Shown in pieces: positions 22,837 through 26,796 of a stretch of 26,796 bases of DNA (positions are counted from its first letter, which is position 1; every line of letters starts with the position of its first letter). Under the pieces are notes generated by a model. That model had not been told where the DNA came from. It saw only the letters and a program-made list of their open reading frames with translations, and did no database searches. Source of the DNA: an uncultured Corynebacterium sp. (GTDB lineage Bacteria > Actinomycetota > Actinomycetes > Mycobacteriales > Mycobacteriaceae); NCBI RefSeq assembly GCF_946222835.1, contig NZ_CAMIHD010000022.1, positions 1 through 26,796 on the forward strand, given 5' to 3'. The position numbers and the translations under genes were made by a program.

Positions 22837-23373
22837 CTAATCTAGCTCATCCGGGTCTTGGTTCAGCCCATAGCGCAAGGCCGCAATGACCCCCGGAGCT
22901 ACCTGGGGGCCGCCGCGCAGCTGGATGTCATCTTCCGCGAACGGTCCGGCTGCTTCCAACTCCTCCTCGGTGGGGCGCAGCTGCAGCAACGTGGTTTCGA
23001 TGCCTTCCTCGCGCAGCGCACCGGAATAAAGGCGCGCCGGGCGAGGGGAGGGGTCCTCGCTGGAGGTATCGCGGAACTTAATCTCTTGGGCCAAGATGAC
23101 GCCGGCAACCTCCCGCGGCCAGGCTAGGCGGGAGACATAATCGGCCAGCTGCTCAGAACCAGGCTCAATGTTTTCGGGCACATTATCCTGCACGATGAGG
23201 GTAAGCGGCGCCGCGTCCTCTTCATCGAGCGCGGCAAGCTGATCGGCTACCAAGTGGGCGGGAACCAGCGCGAAGATGGTGGGCCGAGCGTCCCAGCCTT
23301 CGGCGTGGACGAATTCCACGGCTTCGGTCATCGCGCGGTTTAAAGCTGGCTGTGATAATTCGGGGGAACTCAT
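22837..23373 (-). CDS. PPA1309 family protein
   Basis: A 178-residue cytoplasmic acidic protein that I recognise as the actinobacterial PPA1309 family, with no known function. Typical segments are WDARPTIFALVPAHLVADQL, WPREVAGVILAQEI and QLRGGPQVAPGVIAALRYGLNQDPDEL. ATG 23373 (MSSPELSQ) has AAGGA 5-6 bases upstream. The in-frame ATG at 23379 would leave no spacing to that site. It is divergent from the UPF0182 gene and upstream of the putative lipoprotein gene. Confidence 0.85.
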   Translation of the reverse strand: MSSPELSQPALNRAMTEAVEFVHAEGWDARPTIFALVPAHLVADQLAALDEEDAAPLTLIVQDNVPENIEPGSEQLADYVSRLAWPREVAGVILAQEIKFRDTSSEDPSPRPARLYSGALREEGIETTLLQLRPTEEELEAAGPFAEDDIQLRGGPQVAPGVIAALRYGLNQDPDELD

Positions 23374-23463
23374 GAACATCCTTATTCGTTATCTGTGTAT
23401 TGCTTCCTTAAGCTGGAAGAAGTCTACAGGTTTTAAATTCGCACTAGTTGATTGGAGCTGGCG

Positions 23464-26454
23464 TTGTCCTTAGGGTCATCCACACCAGCCGCCCCGTTGA
23501 AGCGGCCCCCGCGGGTCGCGACAATCATTGCGGCCATCATTGCCGTCCTCTTGTTCTTCGGCCCCATGCTCGTGGGCATGTACACGGATTGGAGGTGGTT
23601 TGGTGCGATTGAATACCGGAACGTCTTCACCACCGCGATTATTGCGCGGATAGTCCTCTTTATCATCTTCGGTCTTGTGGCCGCTGCAGTGGTGTGGGCC
23701 GCCGGCTATTTTGCCTGGCGCGGGCGCCCGGATTCGCTCGACTTGGGAGACCTGAACTCGCCGGTGTATCAGTACCGCAAGTCCATTGAGAAGTCCATGG
23801 GTGTCTTCTTCAAGGTCATCCCCGCCATCGTGGGCATCATCGCCGGTTTCATCGGCCAGTCCAATTGGCGCACGGTCCTGCTCTTCCTCAATGGCCAGGA
23901 ATTCGGCGAACAAGACGCCCAGTTCCACCACGACCTAGGTTTTTATGCCTTCACGTTGCCAGTTCTAAAGATGGTGGTTAGCACCCTGTCCATCTTGTTG
24001 ATTCTGGCCTTCCTCATCGCGCTTTTCGGCCACTACGTGCTGGGAGGCATCCGCATTGGTAATAAAGCCGCTGGTGTGCGCGGCTCGATCTCCCACCCCG
24101 CTCGCCTGCAGCTGGCTATTACCGCCGGCCTGTGGATGGTAGCCCAGGTCATCGGCTACTGGTTGGAGCGCTATGAGCTGCTTAATACCCAGCACGACCT
24201 CTTTACCGGTGGTTCCTATACCGATATTCACGCCTACCTGCCGGCGAAGATCATCTTGATGATCATTGGCGTTTTTGTGGCCGTGGCCCTGTTTATGGCC
24301 GTTGTCATCAAGGACCTGCGCATTCCCGGCCTGGCCGTGGTGCTGATGCTGCTGTCCTCGCTGGTCATTGGCCAGGCATGGCCGCTGCTGATGGAGCGCT
24401 TTTCCGTACAGCCCAACCGCCAGGCTAAAGAAGAAGAATCCATCGCCCGCAATATCGAGGCCACGCGCTATGCCTATGGGCTCACGGATGACCACGTCAC
24501 CTATGAAGACAACTGGGGCGGGGATGATGTCTCCGATGACAAGGTGGCCTCTGATAACGCCACCATCAATAACCTCCGCCTGCTGGATCCGGAGATCCTT
24601 TCTCCTACCTTTACCCAGATGCAGCAGCTGAAGAACTTCTATGGCTTCCCAGAGACGTTGTCGATGGACCGCTACGAGATCGATGGCAAGAAGCGCGACT
24701 TCGTTGTCGCTGCCCGCGAGCTGGATCCGAACGAGCTGCGGGAGAATCAGTCGGACTGGATTAACCGCCACACCGTCTACACCCACGGCAATGGCTTCGT
24801 GGCAGCGCAGGCCAATAAGGTCGATGAGGTGGCCCGCGATGCAGGTTCTGCCCGCGGTGGTTTCCCCATCTTTACCGTGTCTGACCTACAAACCCAGGCC
24901 GGCGAGTCCGAGGGCGAAGGCGAGACCCAGGATGCAGAGAAGTCCCTGGGCATCAAGGTTGACCAGCCGCGCATCTACTACGGTCCGGTTATTGCTGGCG
25001 CTGCCGATGGCATGGACTATGCGATTACCGGCAAGACTGGCGATAACCCGGTGGAGTATGACACCGATAGCTCCACCTATACCTACGACGGCAAGGGCGG
25101 CGTCGGAATTGGCAATATCTTCGACCGCACTATGTACGCCGCCAAGTACCGCGAGCTGAACTTCCTGCTTTCTGACCGCGTCGGCAGCGAGTCAAAGCTT
25201 CTCTATGACCGCGACCCGCGCGAGCGCGTGGAAAAAATTGCGCCGTGGCTAACCACCGATTCTGCTACCTACCCGGCCGTGGTTGATGGCCGCCTGAAGT
25301 GGATTGTGGATGGCTATACCACTCTGGAATCCTTGCCTTACTCCCAGCGTGCCTCGCTTTCCGACGCCACCCAGGACACCCTCAATCCCGATGGCACCAC
25401 CCAGCGCTTGGTCAATGACAAGGTCGGTTATATCCGCAACTCGGTCAAGGCCACCGTCGATGCCTATGACGGCACTGTGGACCTCTACGAGTTCGACAAG
25501 AATGACCCGGTGCTCAAGGCTTGGGAGGGTGTGTTCCCGGACGTCGTCAAGCCTGAGGCAGAGATCTCCGATGAGCTGCGCGAGCACTTCCGCTATCCGG
25601 AGGATATGTTCAAGGTGCAGCGTGACCTGTTGGCTCGCTACCACGTGGATGATCCGAATGTATTCTTCAATAACGATGCCTTCTGGTCCGTGCCGAATGA
25701 CCCCACCGCGGAGGAATCCCGCCAGCTCAATCAGCCGCCGTACTACGTGATGGCCGCTGACCCGGAGACCGGCAAGCCGACTTTCCAGCTGACCACCTCT
25801 TACCGTGGCCTTAACCGCGAGTTCCTGTCTGCGCACATGGCCGTATCCTCCGAACCGGAAAACTACGGCGATATCACCGTGCGCGTGCTGCCCACCAATA
25901 CACAGACCCAGGGCCCGAAGCAGGCACAGGATGCGATGATGTCCTCCGACCAGGTCGCCCGCGACCGCACCCTGTGGGAGGGCACCAACGACCTGCACAA
26001 CGGCAACCTGCTAGCCCTGCCGGTAGGCGGCGGCGAAATCCTGTACCTCGAGCCGATCTACTCGCAGCGCAAGGACCAGGCTTCTGCCTTCCCGAAGCTG
26101 TTGCGCGTGCTCGTGTCCTATAAAGGCCGCGTGGGCTACGCCCCGACCATCGGCGATGCCCTCGAGCAGGTGGGAATCGACGCCAAGTCTGCCCAGAACA
26201 TCGAGGAAGTTGACGGCGATTCCGAGGACAAGGACGGCGCCAAGGATGAGGAGAAGAAGAACGAGTCTAAGGACGATAAGCCTTCGGCCCCGGCTTCCGC
26301 TCCGTCTTCTTCCGACGAGGCGGGTGCCATCGATGACATCAATAAGGCCCTGAAGGGGCTTGAAGATGCGCGCGATGGCTCCTTCGAGGAATACGGCCGC
26401 GCCCTAGATGAGCTCGATAAGGCTGTGGAGTCTTATCAGAAGGCGGACAAGTAG
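23464..26454 (+). CDS. UPF0182 family large membrane protein (Rv3193c-like)
   Basis: A 996-residue integral membrane protein of the COG1615/UPF0182 family; its function is unknown to me. Seven hydrophobic helices lie in the first third, for example VATIIAAIIAVLLFFGPMLV, IIARIVLFIIFGLVAAAVV and LSILLILAFLIALFGHYVL. A large extracytoplasmic region follows with family landmarks such as WINRHTVYTHGNGFVAA and AKYRELNFLLSDRV. The last 90 residues are an acidic, Lys/Glu/Ser-rich linker ending in a helix that may form a coiled coil (INKALKGLEDARDGSFEEYG). The start is TTG 23464 with GGAG 6 bases upstream. TTG 23452 lacks a ribosome binding site. A strong terminator follows. Confidence 0.93.
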   Translation: MSLGSSTPAAPLKRPPRVATIIAAIIAVLLFFGPMLVGMYTDWRWFGAIEYRNVFTTAIIARIVLFIIFGLVAAAVVWAAGYFAWRGRPDSLDLGDLNSPVYQYRKSIEKSMGVFFKVIPAIVGIIAGFIGQSNWRTVLLFLNGQEFGEQDAQFHHDLGFYAFTLPVLKMVVSTLSILLILAFLIALFGHYVLGGIRIGNKAAGVRGSISHPARLQLAITAGLWMVAQVIGYWLERYELLNTQHDLFTGGSYTDIHAYLPAKIILMIIGVFVAVALFMAVVIKDLRIPGLAVVLMLLSSLVIGQAWPLLMERFSVQPNRQAKEEESIARNIEATRYAYGLTDDHVTYEDNWGGDDVSDDKVASDNATINNLRLLDPEILSPTFTQMQQLKNFYGFPETLSMDRYEIDGKKRDFVVAARELDPNELRENQSDWINRHTVYTHGNGFVAAQANKVDEVARDAGSARGGFPIFTVSDLQTQAGESEGEGETQDAEKSLGIKVDQPRIYYGPVIAGAADGMDYAITGKTGDNPVEYDTDSSTYTYDGKGGVGIGNIFDRTMYAAKYRELNFLLSDRVGSESKLLYDRDPRERVEKIAPWLTTDSATYPAVVDGRLKWIVDGYTTLESLPYSQRASLSDATQDTLNPDGTTQRLVNDKVGYIRNSVKATVDAYDGTVDLYEFDKNDPVLKAWEGVFPDVVKPEAEISDELREHFRYPEDMFKVQRDLLARYHVDDPNVFFNNDAFWSVPNDPTAEESRQLNQPPYYVMAADPETGKPTFQLTTSYRGLNREFLSAHMAVSSEPENYGDITVRVLPTNTQTQGPKQAQDAMMSSDQVARDRTLWEGTNDLHNGNLLALPVGGGEILYLEPIYSQRKDQASAFPKLLRVLVSYKGRVGYAPTIGDALEQVGIDAKSAQNIEEVDGDSEDKDGAKDEEKKNESKDDKPSAPASAPSSSDEAGAIDDINKALKGLEDARDGSFEEYGRALDELDKAVESYQKADK

Positions 26455-26479
26455 TTTCGGCTTATAATCGCGATGGATT

Positions 26480-26516
26480 AGGCACCTGCCCAGCGGATTT
26501 GGGTAGGTGCCTTTCC
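26480..26516 (+). terminator. Terminator after the UPF0182 gene
   Basis: AGGCACCTGCCCA (26480-26492) pairs with TGGGTAGGTGCCT (26500-26512), a 13-base stem with one G-T pair and a 7-base loop, followed by a T-rich stretch. Confidence 0.92.
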
Positions 26517-26553
26517 CTATGTATAGTTACATGAGTCGCCGGGACAGAGCGAA

Positions 26554-26559
26554 TACACT
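26554..26559 (+). promoter_or_regulatory. Candidate -10 element of the tRNA promoter
   Basis: TACACT lies about 47 bases before the mature tRNA 5' end, giving a leader of roughly 40 bases. That leader contains an inverted repeat GATGA-N6-TCATC (26586-26601). No clear -35 is seen. TATAGT (26522-26527) is an alternative -10. Confidence 0.3.
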
Positions 26560-26605
26560 TTGTGTTAACGCACTGTTCAAGCGCAGATGATGGAAGTCAT
26601 CTCGA

Positions 26606-26682
26606 CGCGGGGTGGAGCAGCTCGGTAGCTCGCTGGGCTCATAACCCAGAGGTCGTAGGTTCGAATCCTGCCCCCGCTACCA
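26606..26682 (+). tRNA. Initiator tRNA-fMet (CAT)
   Basis: A full 77-base cloverleaf with an encoded CCA end. The acceptor arms are CGCGGGG (26606-26612) and CCCCGCT (26672-26678), with an unpaired first position (C1 against T72). The anticodon arm is CTGGG-CTCATAA-CCCAG with anticodon CAT. The T loop is TTCGAAT. The mismatch at 1:72 and three G-C pairs in the anticodon stem are hallmarks of the bacterial initiator tRNA. It is the only RNA gene found in the window. Confidence 0.97.
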
Positions 26683-26691
26683 ACTTCCAAG

Positions 26692-26726
26692 CCCCTACCA
26701 GTGGAAACGCTGGTAGGGGTCTTTCT
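26692..26726 (+). terminator. Terminator after tRNA-fMet
   Basis: CCCCTACCAG (26692-26701) pairs perfectly with CTGGTAGGGG (26710-26719), followed by TCTTTCT. It lies 10 bases after the tRNA end. Confidence 0.93.
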
Positions 26727-26796
26727 CGTTTTATGCTGAAAGCCTGATTTCTAGTGGTCGTGGAAACACCTGACATGGGTTAGGTGATTGTGTGAA

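Noticed and set aside
25249..25998. Minus-strand 249-codon frame inside the UPF0182 gene
   Set aside because: It is a shadow of high-GC codon bias; the plus-strand protein is a well-known family.
26562..26747. Plus-strand 61-codon frame across the tRNA
   Set aside because: It runs through the tRNA-fMet gene and its terminator.
26767..26786. CACCT-N10-AGGTG near the window end as an attachment site or operator
   Set aside because: Short and imperfectly placed, with the downstream gene outside the window. tRNA-adjacent integration is possible in principle, but no duplicated tRNA 3' end or integrase is seen.
1..26796. CRISPR arrays, insertion sequences, prophage or toxin-antitoxin genes
   Set aside because: No regularly spaced repeats, transposase motifs, long terminal repeats or composition breaks were seen on either strand.

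Overview
The window is a chromosomal core segment from a high-GC actinobacterium, almost certainly a Corynebacterium. The evidence is a SigH/RshA pair next to a WhiB1-type regulator, actinobacteria-specific families (DUF3107, DUF3152, TIGR02569, AdnAB, UvrD2 with HRDC domain, UPF0182, PPA1309), a CglK-type potassium channel, and a gene order collinear with the Mycobacterium tuberculosis Rv3226c-Rv3193c region as I remember it. I see no mobile element, CRISPR array, rRNA or prophage.

Bases 1-3100 hold stress-regulation genes. There is the 3' end of an SRAP/YedK-like gene, a YbaK-type deacylase, and sigH with its zinc anti-sigma factor gene rshA. rshA has a good candidate SigH-type promoter inside the end of sigH. 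A 24-codon gene for ribosomal protein bL37, easily missed by gene finders, follows the WhiB1-type regulator on the minus strand. The 500-base region upstream of whiB1 carries two perfect inverted repeats and a GlxR/CRP-like site. A small membrane protein gene follows.

Bases 3100-6010 hold a minus-strand pair, the DEAD-box helicase rhlE and a membrane-anchored beta-propeller-like protein with an ATGA overlap, divergent from a DUF3107 gene.

Bases 6072-18091 form a tightly packed plus-strand cluster, probably one long operon. It holds a DUF3152 metzincin-like protein, a TIGR02569 protein, adnA and adnB (double-strand-break resection motor-nuclease), a CglK-like K+ channel, a broken nudC and uvrD2. 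nudC carries a +1 frameshift and a TGA in place of an expected Trp codon in the family signature. The AdnA motor lacks the Walker A lysine and has Asp for Glu in motif II, so AdnB is predicted to be the ATP-driven subunit.

Bases 18069-26454 alternate strands: an E1/TOMM-cyclodehydratase-like zinc protein, a YgjP-type metallopeptidase, a DUF2342 zincin, a PDZ-Lon-like membrane serine protease, a putative lipoprotein, a PPA1309 protein and the large UPF0182 membrane protein. The first two share a 56-base divergent promoter region with an inverted repeat over a -10 box. The window ends with an initiator tRNA-fMet between two strong terminators.

Several genes have a -10-like hexamer exactly 8 nt before the start codon and no Shine-Dalgarno, which suggests leaderless transcripts. 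All functions are inferred from recognised motifs and remembered family features. No database search was run.
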